The notes below the pieces were generated by a model. That model searched no databases. It was not told the DNA's origin and worked only from the letters and a program-made list of their open reading frames with translations. Both the position numbers and the translations under genes were made by a program. Shown here in pieces: positions 44,783-56,641 of a stretch of DNA of 64,000 nucleotides. Numbering within the stretch: position 1 is the stretch's first letter; the number at the start of each line of letters is the position of its first letter. Source of the DNA: Engraulis encrasicolus (taxonomy: Eukaryota; Chordata; Actinopteri; Clupeiformes; Engraulidae); assembly GCF_034702125.1 (NCBI RefSeq), contig NC_085867.1, positions 37,911,656-37,975,655 of the forward strand, given 5' to 3'.

Positions 44783-45400
44783 ATGAGTCATTGCAGTGTA
44801 TGCGCATGCAGACTATCCACAGACATTGCTCAATGCAGTCTATGCTACATTGTTTTTTTAAACATTTTTCTTTTCGTCTTTTTCGACCTTATTTGATAGG
44901 ACAGTGTGAGAGGTGTACAGGAAGCGAATTGGGAGGGAGACGAGCAGGGGTCGGCAAAGGACCTGGGCTGGGAATTGATCCAGGGTCAGCCGCATGGCAG
45001 GCAAGTGTCCTACCGGTTGGCCACGGCCAGTCTATGCTACATTTAATGGTCGGCCTTTGCAGATACCGATTATTCACAGACATTGCTCTGGCTATGCTGT
45101 CTATGCCTCAGTCATTAACCAGTCTATGCATTCAATGTATTCTATTCTATTCAGGCTATGCGATCAATGCAGCCTATAACGTAGTCATTGGTCTATGTAT
45201 GCGATCTATGCAGTTAATGCAATCTATGTCCCCAGTCATTGGTGTGTGAGGTCTGTGCAGCCTATTCAGGCAATGTCGTCACTGTCTTCAATGCAGTCTG
45301 TTTCCCAGTCATTGGTATGCCGTCTATGCACTCTATGCCACAGTCATTGGTCCATGCCACTTAGTGCCACTGTCCTTGGTCGAGCAGTCAGTGCAGTCTT
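44783..45400. repeat. Degenerate minisatellite based on CAGTCATTGGTCTATGC
   Basis: GTCTATGC and CAGTCATTGGT recur every 20-50 bases on both sides of the SINE inserted at 44852-45028. No gene. Confidence 0.6.
44852..45028 (-). mobile_element. tRNA-derived SINE with 15-bp target-site duplication
   Basis: Read on the minus strand, it begins with a tRNA-like head: an A-box-like TGGCCAACCGGTAGGA near position 6 and a B-box-like GGATCAATTCC about 48 bases in, the spacing of a tRNA promoter. It ends in an A-rich tail. The flanks are a perfect 15-bp direct repeat, AGTCTATGCTACATT, at 44837-44851 and 45029-45043. The head and tail structure plus the duplication support retroposition by LINE machinery. 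Confidence 0.82.
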
Positions 45401-46197
45401 AGTCTAACTCAAAGAAAGAAAGATGCGAAATAGAGCACCACCGAGTATTACGTATATGGTAGCAGGAGGACAAGGTGTCCATCTTTTTTCTCACAACATG
45501 TCAGTCTATTTTACTTTGAAAAGGCTAAGACTAGAACGTTGTGAATAAATTTAAAGCGAAATGGTCAGTGTGCAGGAGTTATACGTGTTTTTCTGATTAG
45601 CGAAGTATAGGTAACTATTCAATGCACCTGCCAGCTGAGGTGTGCGGACAAAAATCACAAATTGCCAGTCTGTGCCTGTCACAAAAGTTGAGAGAGGAGC
45701 TAGGCAAATTAAAATTGCCTTAAATAATTTCTTAGTATGCATCGATGCATAACAACCTTAGTACCCTCTGCTCTGGAACACACTAAGCTCCATTAGGAAG
45801 AAGAGATAGTCACCACTCATTTTTAAAATGTCTTTTTCTTTATATATTTTACTCCCATCCTTATTATTTAAAAATGTCATGCGTCTTGAAATGTTCCTGT
45901 GAGAATGTGGGTATGTAACGTGGACGGCCCAACTGCCCATAGTGGGGGAAAAATAAAGTTAACACCACTATTACTACTACCTTGTGGTTAGCTGTAGAAA
46001 CCTCAAGGCCTTTCTCATTGAGCTGCAGTTTGTTGCATAAACCCGGAGCTCTTGTATGGAGCAGAACACTTTGTGCGTTTTATGTGTACAATGTGTCTTG
46101 CTGGATGGCTTTTGTTACCAAGGGCAGAGTTTTCAGGTCACCTGTGTGCACGACACACATTGCAGATGGATTGCTTGTCAGACACTGTTGTTTGATC

Positions 46198-46265
<68 letters not shown>
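46198..46265. repeat. (CA)~34 microsatellite
   Basis: An uninterrupted CA run. Confidence 0.94.
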
Positions 46266-46269
<4 letters not shown>

Positions 46270-47174
46270 TACAAATGTCAGGTGGGTTTGAATGTGTGTG
46301 CGCGCGTGTGTGTTTGTGTTTTAAGGCTATGGCAGGTTGAAGGCGTGAAATGTGGTGGTCGACGAAGGTGTTTCATTATGGGCTGTTGAAAGAGTGTTAG
46401 ACTGTGTGGCCTGCTTTGCAGCTCTACTTAGGCTCCATGGCTCTACTGCAGAGCAAAGGCAACAACACATTCCTTGTACGTTACACGTGGCTCAACCAGG
46501 TGGAAAAAAACATCACATCAGACTTTAAAACACACCTAGAAATCTTAAAAGATACTGATCAGATTTCCGTGCAAGAATTTTTAATTGACTTCAAAAGTAA
46601 CCTTCTTCACCCCAAGTACTGTAGATTCAGAAGTGTGCGTGTGCGTGTGTGCTTTTGTTCGCATATGCGTGTCTAAGTGCATGTGCATGACAGTACTGCT
46701 TGAGTAATTGACATGTGCATACTTGGGAGGGAAAATGTTTGTGTTCTGTTCTGTTTTCTGTTAATGATAAAGCTTACAAGGCATTGCTATATTCACAGGT
46801 TAGGATTAGGAAAGGGTTCTCGTAACAATGGGAGTTAATGGGACTACAGGTGCTTGCGTGTGTTTTAAGAAAACGTTTGTGTGTACTTAAGTCATGCAAG
46901 TTTCGTGTATGTTTTAATTTGCGTATTGCCTGTGTGTGTGTGTTTTGGTTGGGTTTGTGTACAAGTGTGGTGGTGTGTTTTACACGAGTCATCCCAGCCC
47001 AGCTGTAGCCTCTCTCCCCTGGCTTGGCTTGGCTTGGGTCAGGTCAGTGAGGGAGGGGAGGGGAGGGAGTGCTGACCTGGGCATTCCTGCCCTGCCACAC
47101 TGCTATGCCTCCTGTCCTGTGACATGACAGCCAGACTCCCCAATGGCAGACCAGGCCAGCTGGCTATGGGGAGT

Positions 47175-47460
47175 GAGGACCCTGACTATGGCTGTCAAAA
47201 GTCTGCGTGCCTGCGTGCCTGCATGCATGCGTGCGTGTTCGTGTGTGTGCACGTGCGTGCATGTGCAAGTGTGGAAGAGAGTGAGAGTGTGAGCCAGACA
47301 AATAGTGTGCGTGTGTGTGTGTGTGTGTGTGTATGTTGTGTTTGTGTTTGTGACAGAGAGTGAGAGCCAGACAGATAGTGTGTGCGTGTGTGCGTGCGTC
47401 AGACAGAGAGACCTGGTTTGTGTGTGTGTGTGTGAGAGCGAGTGTGCATGTGTGTCAGGA
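47175..47460. repeat. Degenerate TG/TGCG repeat
   Basis: Mixed TGCC, TGCG, TG and GAGAGTG repeats, with two copies of a GAGAGCCAGACAGATAGTGT-type unit. Confidence 0.75.
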
Positions 47461-48593
47461 CAGCTGGTATATTGTTGACTTGTCCACAAGTTACATAGGC
47501 TAGATCATTTGTGTAAAACAAATCAAAACTAGTCTCAGTCCCTTGTTTTAGACCATACAGTGAGCACGGGCTATCCCCACATTCTTCTTTCAGAAATAGC
47601 CGTGGGGTGTGAGCACGAGCATGCAGGGTGGGGTAGGTTAGGTTAGGTTAGGTTAGGTTGCCATCTTTGAGTGGTAATAATCACACAGCTATTTGTATCA
47701 GAGAATATCTGGGTCACTGCTGAACATGTATGTGGATCAAGTGATGCAATGATATTATTCTCCAAACATCACAAGATTACTCAATGTTTTGTGTTACAAC
47801 AAAGTTGGTAGTACTGTATTTTTGTTACACAAGACTGTCCATTAGTCTAAAATACAGCATAAAATGTGGGAAATGTATTGATCTCCCAAGCTAAAATAAC
47901 CCTTATTTATTAACCGCAGAAGTAAAGGGATCCCTGCTGAGTGTTGGGGAAATTCTCAGGGTGCCAGTGAATGTGTAGTAATGGGTTTCTTTCCTCGTCG
48001 CTCTAAATACAGACACTATGCCTGTCTAACAGAACCAGTCAGACACAGATCACGCAGTTCAAGTCAAGCAAGCAAACACTTCTGTATTTTTCTTTTGGTA
48101 AACATCTTAGTTTTTTTGGTCAGTTGCTATAGCTTGCCTAAATAGAAGTGTCATGCTACATCACATTCTCTCCCGTGTTATTGATGAGGTAAGTTTAAAC
48201 GTAACAAAGTGTCACGCTCTCCCCATAAAAATGTAATCACAGCAAATACAGTGAGATTAAATTTGCGCTGAAATCAGAAAGAAGCCTTTAATACTATCTG
48301 GCAGCAAAAAGCATGAACACGAGACTGCTTACAGCCCGGTATGAGGCATCATTAGCCTAAAGCTGTCCACAGTTACTGTCAAACTGTAAGCTGTCTACAG
48401 GTTCCTGTCAGTTTATTTCATTTCATTTCATTTATTTAAACTCGAAGAATCATTGAGGGCCCAGCCCTCATTTACAATGATGTCGAGTAAAACAAACAAT
48501 TGCACATATAAAATCATATATAAACAACGAACATACACAATACACCATAAATCATATAAGAGATAAGAATTAAGACAAACTATGAATTAAAAC

Positions 48594-51524
48594 TTATGAG
48601 TTAAAACAAGTGCAAGTATGTGATAAAAAACTTCCCAGTGTAACTTTAAAATGTTCTAATGGCACAAAGGCTTGAAGACCCATCCTTAGTTGTAAGTTAT
48701 TCCAAACTGAAGGTCCACAGACACTAAAAGCTGTTTTACCCAGTTCTGTGCGGGCATAAGGGACCTCCAGTAAAAAATTGCTGCTGCGGGTTTGGTATGG
48801 GTTGGAGTGCCAAACTAAAAGAGATGAAATATAAAATGGGAGTTTGCCAGTGAGGGCCTTATAAATAAAAATAAAATAATGCATGTCCCTTCTGTGAGAA
48901 AGTGGAGCCCACCCAACTTTATCATATAACAGGCAATGATGTGTACTATATGGATCCCCAGTAATAAAACGAAGAGCTGAATGATAGACAGTGTCAAGTG
49001 CCTTCAGATTAGAGAGTGGTGCATGTCTGTAAATAATATCACCATAGTCAAGGGAAGACAGAAAAGTAGCTTCAATTAACTTTTTTCTGCAGAAAACAGG
49101 AAAGTGATATTTATTTCTGTGCAGGAAAGATAGCTTTTGTCTGAGCGTAGTGACAAGACCGGTCAGTATGTTTCTTGAATGTGAACTTGTCATCTAGCCA
49201 GATTCCCAGGTACTTATAATGTGATACTCTCTCAATAACAGACCCATCTAAAGTAGATATATTAAAATCATTTTTCATGTCTGCTTAGATCGAGTAAAGA
49301 CCATACATTTAGTCTTGCTTACATTAAGTAGAAGCTTAAGACTAATGAAGGCATTTTGTAGGATATTAAAAGACTGCTGCAATTTCTCCAAGGCTAGCTG
49401 TACAGAATCCGCAACACAATACAAAATTGTATCATCTGCATATAGATGAATAGAGCAGTTGGAAAGGAGAGAAAGTATGCTATTTATGTACATGGTGAAG
49501 AGTACCGGACCTAATACTGAACCTTGTGGGACCCCCTTGGTTATTAGCAGGGGGTCAGATTGAGTATTACCCAATTTTACAGTATGGTGTCTGTTTGAAA
49601 GGTAGCTCTGGAACCATTTACAGGCACTTGCATTAAAACCAATACCAGGCAGAATTTGTAGAAGCAGAGAATGGTCCACGGTGTCAAATGCTTTGGATAA
49701 GTCCACAAAGATGGCAGCACAATGTTTTTTCTTGTCAAGAGAAGTGATAATACCATCCATTACTTTAGTAGCAGCAGTAACTGTACTATGTTTAGGCCTA
49801 AAGCCTGATTGGAGAGGGCTCAAAATATTATTGGTATTTAGAAAATTCTTTGAGCTGATCATTTACCAACTTCTCTAGTATTTTGAGAGACACGGTAGCT
49901 TGGATATTGGTCGATAGTTGTTAGGGTCAGTCTTATCACCCCCCTTGTGCAACGGGGTAATGTGTGCAAATTTCCATAGTGTAGGGACAACTCCAGTGGA
50001 AATAGAAAAATTGAAAATGTGCAATAATGGCTCTGCTATTATATATGCCGCAGTGCGAAGAAAAAGGGGATCTAGCTGGTCTTCTCCAGTGGATTTGCGA
50101 CTATCAATTGCTAATAAAGCAGATAGCACTGTATGCTTAGACACAGGATGAAGCCTGAATTCCAGATCATCGTCTCTGACATTGTCTCTGATACGCATAT
50201 CATGTCCAGCCCTAGGCATAAAGGAATGATTATTGCTATTGTCAAAACTTTGACTGGCTAAAGAAAAATGTTTATTAAGAGCACTGCAAATGTCTGATTT
50301 GTCTTGTAGTAGACAATCATCAAACTTAATTGAAGGTGTAACAGATTTATTGTTTTTGTAATTTACAGCCTTCCAGAATTTTGCAGGATCTGAGTACGAA
50401 CTAGAGACAAGGTTAAAGTAATAGTCAGATTTAGCCTTTCTTACAGATAATGTACATCTGTTCCTGATTTTCCTGAAACTTGTCCAGTCGGAGGCATCCT
50501 TGCTCCTCCTTGCTAATGACCAAGCCTTATTTCTTGACTGAAAAAGAGAGGAGAGTTCAGGGGTGAACCATGGGTTTGTTCTACTTTTTACTCTTATCTT
50601 TTTAAAAGGTGCATGTTTGTCAACAATGCAAATAAATGAGTTTGAGAAAAACTGTAGAGCCAAGTCAGCATCAGGAATTTCAGTTGTTAGATGAATGTCA
50701 CTTTCATAGAGATCATTTAAAAAAGCTTGCTCATTAAAATGTTTCATAGTTTCTTTTAACCCAAAATGTGGGCAGTGCTTTGGTTAGAGTGCTGTGCCTA
50801 ATACAGGCAATGGGACAGTGGTCGCTGACCCCTAAATCAAAAACACCACTTGCGCTAATTTTGTTCATCTTATTTGTAAAAAAGTAGATCAATAAGAGAT
50901 GATTTGCTAAGGTTCTTAGAGTTTGGTCTTGTTGGATCATTAATAAGTTGATCCCAAAAATAGACTCGAGAAAACATCTCTAAGATGTTTGGAGGCATCA
51001 GTTAGCCAGTCAATATTAAAATCCCCAAGAACTAGAACTTCTGAGTCAGTGAATCTAGATATCAATTCTGCCAGCTGATCTATGGATTTAGAATCAGCTG
51101 ACGGGGGTCTATAGATCCCAACTATTATGAAGGAGTTGTTATTGGTGCCATAATGAACTTGAGTGCAATAAATTCAAAGGATTTAGGTTCACTTAAGGAA
51201 TACAGAAATGTGACAGAAAAAATGTGACTTCACGTAAATAGCCACACCCACCCCCCTCCCAACCCTGTCAATTCTAAATAAATTGTAGCCTGAAAGGTTG
51301 ACTTCAGAGTCATCAATTTCACTCTTCAGCCAAGTTTCTGATAAAACCAAGATATCAGTGTTAGTTTGAGCAATTAAAATATTTAGGTGGTCCATTTTAT
51401 CTCGTTGCAATATACTTCTGATATTGAGGTGGATTAACCCAATGCCTTTTCTGTCCTTAAAAACATATGGATTGTCCAAGCGAACAACGTCAGGGGTAGA
51501 CTCCAATGGACATGTAGCATTCAT
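48594..51524 (-). pseudogene. LINE ORF2 (endonuclease plus reverse transcriptase), frameshifted
   Basis: Endonuclease pieces in different frames: IHLNIRSI and LSETWLKS in 51524-51189, then GIYRPPS and VLGDFNIDWL in about 51130-50990, then SDHCPIACI in 50940-50734. The reverse transcriptase includes DPNNYRPIS at the end of 50747-49875. Frame 49862-49275 has FVDLSKAFDTVDH (residues 52-64), GVPQGSVLGP and the catalytic YADD (residues 141-144). A short piece in another frame (about 49265-49200) has YKYLGIWLDD. Frame 49193-48594 has the domain with SSLDYGD and GPSVWNNL. Frame changes occur near 51190, 50960, 49870, 49270 and 49200. The order and motifs are normal for the family; only the frame is broken. 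Confidence 0.85.
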
Positions 51525-51867
51525 GACTTCAGGGCTTTAGTCCATTATTGAGAGGATATCAGGAGAAGAAATAGGAAGGACAGTCTCTGGCAGGGAGATA
51601 TCATTGCAGATGGGCAGGCTTTGACATTTCCGAGGAGCCATCTGCTGGCCAGAGGAGGTATTTGAATGGGAGGGTGAGCAAGCAGCAGCAGAACGAAGTG
51701 ATCTGACATTAAGAAGGGCCATCTGTAGGTGAAGAGAGGGGCTACTTATTGCCTGTGTAGTTTGATCCCCAAGTGATACAGCAGGAGAGGGAGAGCTGCA
51801 ATTATCAGCAGGACCCATAGTAGAGCTGGGTGTTTGTGAACTGGATTGGGTCATGCTGTGTTGAATG

Positions 51868-52590
51868 TCAAGGTGTGCTGAAAGCAATGAACTGAATAAA
51901 GTTGGTGGTTAGCTCTAGTAGGCCCAGTTTGTTTGGATGCACCCCATCAGATCTATATAAAAATGATTTGGTCCAGAATATATCAAAATTAGCAATAAAA
52001 TCATGACCAGCTAGATTGCAGAATTGTTTCAGCCAGGTATGGAGACTATGCAATCTGCTGAAACGCTCTGAATTACTGGAGCTAAGTGAGATAGGGCCTG
52101 ACATTATGCAGCGTTTCCCGAGGCTTTCAACAGTGAGACATAACGTCTCCAGCTCATTCTGTAGCTTCACAGAGTTCCGGGCCATGACGTCATTTGTCCC
52201 CACGTGAGCAATGACAGTGTTTACGGAAGAATGTCTGTTCAATAGGGACGGAATGAGATGAGAGATGTCAACAACCCTTCCTCCCGGGATACAGTACGTG
52301 ATAGCACTAGGAATAATCAGATCTCTGACAATCGAATCACCAACAATGAGAATTTCAGGAGGGCATTGAACATCGCGGTTAAAGTGTATAGAGGTGCGAG
52401 GAGGAAGTTGTAGACCATCTGGACGCTGAGGGACGCTGTCAGCCGTGGACAACGCCGGTGGTGTTTGACACGGGCTACACAAGCTAACGACACCAGCATC
52501 ATTAGCCAACAGAGGCATCGCAGTAGCCCGATGGCTTGACAAGCTATCCGCTGTTGGAGATGTAGAGGCCATGCAATCTGCTGCGGCCAT
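51868..52590 (-). CDS. LINE ORF1, SGNH/GDSL hydrolase-like protein
   Basis: An open frame of 240 codons inside the LINE. The SGNH blocks are visible: GDS (residues 84-86, in ILIVGDSIVRDL), GTND (131-134, in HVGTNDV) and DGVHP (215-219). The first 75 residues are Ser/Pro/Ala-rich and look disordered. ORF1 proteins with this esterase domain occur in CR1 and fish L2 LINEs and are thought to bind RNA and lipid or membrane, though the role is not settled. All catalytic blocks remain even though ORF2 is broken. A second short frame overlaps its end (51887-51537); that frame contains MALLNVRSL, which resembles the start of an endonuclease domain. Confidence 0.8.
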   Translation of the reverse strand: MAAADCMASTSPTADSLSSHRATAMPLLANDAGVVSLCSPCQTPPALSTADSVPQRPDGLQLPPRTSIHFNRDVQCPPEILIVGDSIVRDLIIPSAITYCIPGGRVVDISHLIPSLLNRHSSVNTVIAHVGTNDVMARNSVKLQNELETLCLTVESLGKRCIMSGPISLSSSNSERFSRLHSLHTWLKQFCNLAGHDFIANFDIFWTKSFLYRSDGVHPNKLGLLELTTNFIQFIAFSTP

Positions 52591-53222
52591 CGTTGGAGAA
52601 GAGATTCTGAGCCGCTTATCAGAAACGCGCTCTGGACTCGAGCCGTCGCTGTCTGCAGACCTGTTGCGCTTGGAGGTTTATATTTTTTTAAGCAAATTGG
52701 GGAAGTGATGAGAAAATGATCATGCACAAGTCGACTAGATACAAGATCAGCTTTGTTTGGGGAGTCTGAAATTGCACACCGCCGACTATGAGGAAGGAGG
52801 AAGAAATGTGTCCAGTAAGAGGAAGAATGCAATGTGGCGGAGGGTTATTGTTTCTTTCTGTGTGGAGTCCCCCCCCATGCTCGGTTCCTTCTGCAGAATA
52901 ACAATGCGAGGTGTGTTGCTCATGGGGACAGGGAGTCATGGGGGTTTAGTCGTTCAGGTGAATGCTACAGTTTGGATATTTAACACTAATACCTGTGATA
53001 TGATATCCTTGCCCTGCATTGAATTGATCATGATTGACCTTTATTTGTTCTGCAACGGAAATGTAGGCTTTAAGGGACATTTGCATTTCAATTTCAAAAT
53101 ATGAATGCACACAAATATAGTGCTCTTTGTGGCATGTCTGTCGCTGAAGAGAGGGCTAAGAGATGCTTCATACATCCTCTCACACGTTTGATGATTTGCT
53201 GCATTTTCTTTCTTTTTTTTAA

Positions 53223-53402
53223 CCCATTTTAGCCTAAGCCCTTTTTGGGAAAAGATGACCTCTCCCTATTAAATCCTAAATATCTCAGCCTCCGAAGCAC
53301 ATAAAAACATGAAATAAGTTGCATTTAGAGCTAGAACCTTCTTTTTGTACTAGATCATGTTCATTCATATATCGTGTATATGTCGCTCCAGGACACAATG
53401 GG
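53223..53402. mobile_element. Short piggyBac-like MITE at TTAA
   Basis: A 180-bp insert between TTAA at 53219-53222 and 53403-53406. Both ends read inward as CCCATT (CCCATTTTAGCC and CCCATTGTGTCC). There is no coding capacity. The assignment rests on the short termini and the TTAA duplication. Confidence 0.6.
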
Positions 53403-54194
53403 TTAAACGAGAATTTTTCTGTGCCTGTTCCTGTGGTATGTTTGTGTGTTTATCAGTGAATCTCTGTGGACACAATAGTGCTGATGGGATGGGATGGGGG
53501 GTGGATGGGGATGTTGTTTAAGATGCAGTTCGCCTTTGTGAAGCCCTCGCCTCATCCATCTTGTGATTCTGCTCACATAAAAGACAGGCTTGTTTGCAAG
53601 GGTGGCCTATGAAAAAAAGGAACAACATGATGTCATTGCAGTCGCCCTGAGCAGTGTGCAAGAAGGAATGGAATTTTGGGAAATGTGTTGGTCCTGTTTT
53701 CAATCATCTAACAGCTTTTCTTAACGGATGACAAATTGGCTGCAGGGTTGGTGGATGAAATGAGTGGACTTCCAATCATTATTCTATTGTCGTGGCAGAA
53801 TATGCTCATCTCATGCTGAATTGATTTTTAGCGTTGTTTCCTTACTGGAAGGAACTAGCTACAATTCTGACTTGATCTGAGTCATCAACTCCACATTGAG
53901 TGTCTGAGTCACAATTAATACACAGGCCTAGTGATTTAATTGTGGCCTACGGTGTGGTGCTGTAGTGTGCATTACGTACTGTACATTGCATGACACCAGG
54001 GTTTCCAGGCCGCCACCTTGAAAACAAACATTTATCACCTTGACTAATTCGCCTGAAAAAAAAATGCATTCTGAATTTAATTTTAAAAAAATGTGTACTT
54101 TTAGGGGCTTTATATAATATTTCATATGAAACTGCATATCCTAGCCTTTCTAGTGATTATAGCCACGTGTCTCTGACACTGGGCTGACCTCTCA

Positions 54195-54403
54195 CCACCT
54201 TGACTAATGGAAATACTTCAGGAAGCACTGGATGCTCAGCAGATGATGTACAGCCCCAGGAGCATCCTCAAGAGCACTTAAGCCATGTGTGAGTGTGTAG
54301 TAGAGTCGACCACCCACAGTCTTCCTGATGATAAGGGGTTTGAACCTGCAATCTCCTGGCTTCAAGACAAACTCTCCAAACATCAGGCTACAGCTTTTGG
54401 CTG
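54195..54403 (-). mobile_element. tRNA-like SINE, degenerate
   Basis: On the minus strand it starts with GTAGCCTGATGTTTGGAGAG (A-box-like), and GCAGGTTCAAACCCC (B-box-like) follows at tRNA spacing near 54350-54336. The body differs from the other SINEs here, and the 3' boundary is estimated. Confidence 0.5.
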
Positions 54404-54860
54404 TCGCACCAAGGTCACATAGGCAGAGTTTGGGCTTGTGAATCTTCCATAGACTTGATACAGTAGGCGCAACGTTATACAACCATTGCCAGACTCTTCC
54501 ACAAATCAGACTTTTTTTCTACACCCAATTACTCAGGGAAAGGAACAACTGGGAATAGGGAGCTTGCCCTGACTGACTTGACCACAGTGCAATGCAATGC
54601 AGTGCAATGCAGTGTCGCTGGGAGATTCAGTCAGCTGATGCTCATCTATAAAATTACTGTATGTCAGGTTTTATGTTTGGTTTGATGACCGTTATAGCTT
54701 ATGTTGGCTGTCTCTTGTTTTGTTTCATGTTTCTGCTTTCACTTTTTTTTCGCTTCATGACATTGCACGATGAAACAAAGGCAGTTGTAGAACGGGCCAC
54801 AGGCCCCTTTGTTTGCTGACTACGTCTCTGTGTGTGTATAGTGTGTGTTTCTGTGCCTGT

Positions 54861-54861
54861 G

Positions 54862-54938
<77 letters not shown>

Positions 54939-54939
54939 G
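54861..54939. repeat. (CTGT)~19 microsatellite
   Basis: An uninterrupted tetranucleotide run. Confidence 0.95.
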
Positions 54940-56596
54940 ATACTGATACTGTGCTTGTGTGTGATGGAGACCATGTGACATGAGTCACCATGTTGGATTT
55001 TAAGCTGAATGTGTAATGTCTTGAGTTTTTTTTGTTTTATGGTGCCAGCATCAGGACCTCCTGCAGTGGGAGTTTTCCCCTTGACTGCCCCTGCTACACT
55101 GTACATGACTCACCAGTCATGATACAGACAAACCGTTGGCTGAGACCTCTGTAAATGTCTACTAGACTAAGCTAGTGTTTCCCCTGGGGGCATTAGGGTG
55201 TCCCCCCATCTGAGAGGCATTGAGAAGGACACAGCTGAGTGCTCAGTTGAAAATGGGGGTGGGGGGGCGCAAGAGTCCATTTTATTTTTTAATACTAAGG
55301 GGGGCGTGGGCAGACTTATGATGAAGTCAAGGGGGTATTTGGTAAAAAAAAGGTTGAGAACCACTGGACTAGACTACAGTAAAGTAGTGCTCAATCACAA
55401 CCCCCCACCCCCATGTCACTTACTCATATCACAGACGGCTCCATCCCAAGTCGTTTGTCACGGCCAATGCTGAGTGACTCGCCTCCACTCTGTGCCTAGT
55501 AGCTAATCACGTTTGCTGCCGGTCAGAGGGGTCTCTGGGATTTAACATGGGTGGGTGTTGCCCGACCGTGTGCCGTAAATAAAGACGGTGATGGGGGCTT
55601 ACGTAATGGCCTAAACGGGTGCGCGCAGCACAACACAACGCAGTTCTGCACTTAACGCATGCACATGTGGTGCACAGCACAAACTGTTCCACGGCAAATG
55701 GCCAGAGAACAAAAGCAAGTGTGTCACTGCTGCCGCTTGCTCCAGAGCAGATGTGCGTTAAGCTGTTTGCATGTTGTTGCTGTTGTGTAGGGAAAACCTG
55801 ATACATTCCCCCCCCCCCCCCCCCCCTCACACAGCTCCTCGTAATCTGCAGGGGCTTACCCCGAAATCCCCCCTTTGCCCGACCACCCACCCAAATTTGC
55901 TCTGAATGGGGGGGTGAGGGGATTCGGCTTTGTGTCAACAGCTTCTTACTGTATGTGTTTTTACCCCTCATGAGCCCGCAATCAAATCCGGCTCTGTGCA
56001 GAGCGGACAAAGAAACTGTTTAACGAACGTGTTTGCATTTTGATGAGTACACAGCGTGCCTACTGCTGCCCACCGCCCACCCACTCATGTTGCTGCCGAT
56101 CGAAGGATTAGTGTGTGTGTCTGTGTGTGTGTGTCTGTGTGTTTGTGTGTGTGTACTGTAGTCGAATAGGATTGATTCACTGGTCAAGCAGAACTAGCAA
56201 GCATTAGAGACTCTGGCCACGAAAGGTTAACCACAAACGGCACACAGCGCACCGTGCACAAGGGTGATGGATTAAAAGAGCGGAGGGGTCATGAGGGGAG
56301 CAATGGGAACAGGCCGTCTGTAGTGGGATTGAGAAGGGAAGCGTAGCGGACTCAGGAGGAACAGGTCATGGATATGGGCAGTGTCTGTCAGACTGGCCAG
56401 TGTTGGAACTGTATTTTATTCTTTATGAGAGTAAACATGTTGCCTTGGCACAAATGTGCCTTTTCGCATTCAAGAATTCCTGTTCAAGGCTAAGCGGAGG
56501 ATTGCTGGACTGTGCGAGGACTTTATCTGTACCAGAACGATGGAATGCCCAAACACAACAGAGTTGCATCTCCACATGGCAGGCCAAGGCCTGTTC

Positions 56597-56641
<45 letters not shown>

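Larger units (their letters stand above)
48413..52840 (-). mobile_element. Non-LTR retrotransposon (CR1/L2-group LINE), nearly full length but broken
   Basis: On the minus strand the order is ORF1 with an SGNH/GDSL hydrolase-like domain (52590-51868), an AP-type endonuclease (about 51524-50740), a reverse transcriptase (about 50747-49275) and a C-terminal domain (49193-48594). The 3' end has a stem-loop, TGAGGGC (48454-48460) pairing with GCCCTCA (48464-48470), then a (TGAAA)n tail at 48415-48432. An esterase-type ORF1, an APE endonuclease and a short simple-repeat tail are typical of CR1/L2-group LINEs in fish. Several frameshifts split ORF2, so the copy is not functional. The 5' end is uncertain, between about 52600 and 52840. 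Confidence 0.85.

Noticed and set aside
46404..46676. 90-codon frame with mixed composition
   Set aside because: It looks more protein-like than most, but I recognise no family, splice context or conservation signal, so it is not called as a gene.
47637..47660. (GGTTA)5, resembling the TTAGG telomere repeat of insects
   Set aside because: Only five units, pentameric rather than the vertebrate TTAGGG; best read as a short microsatellite.
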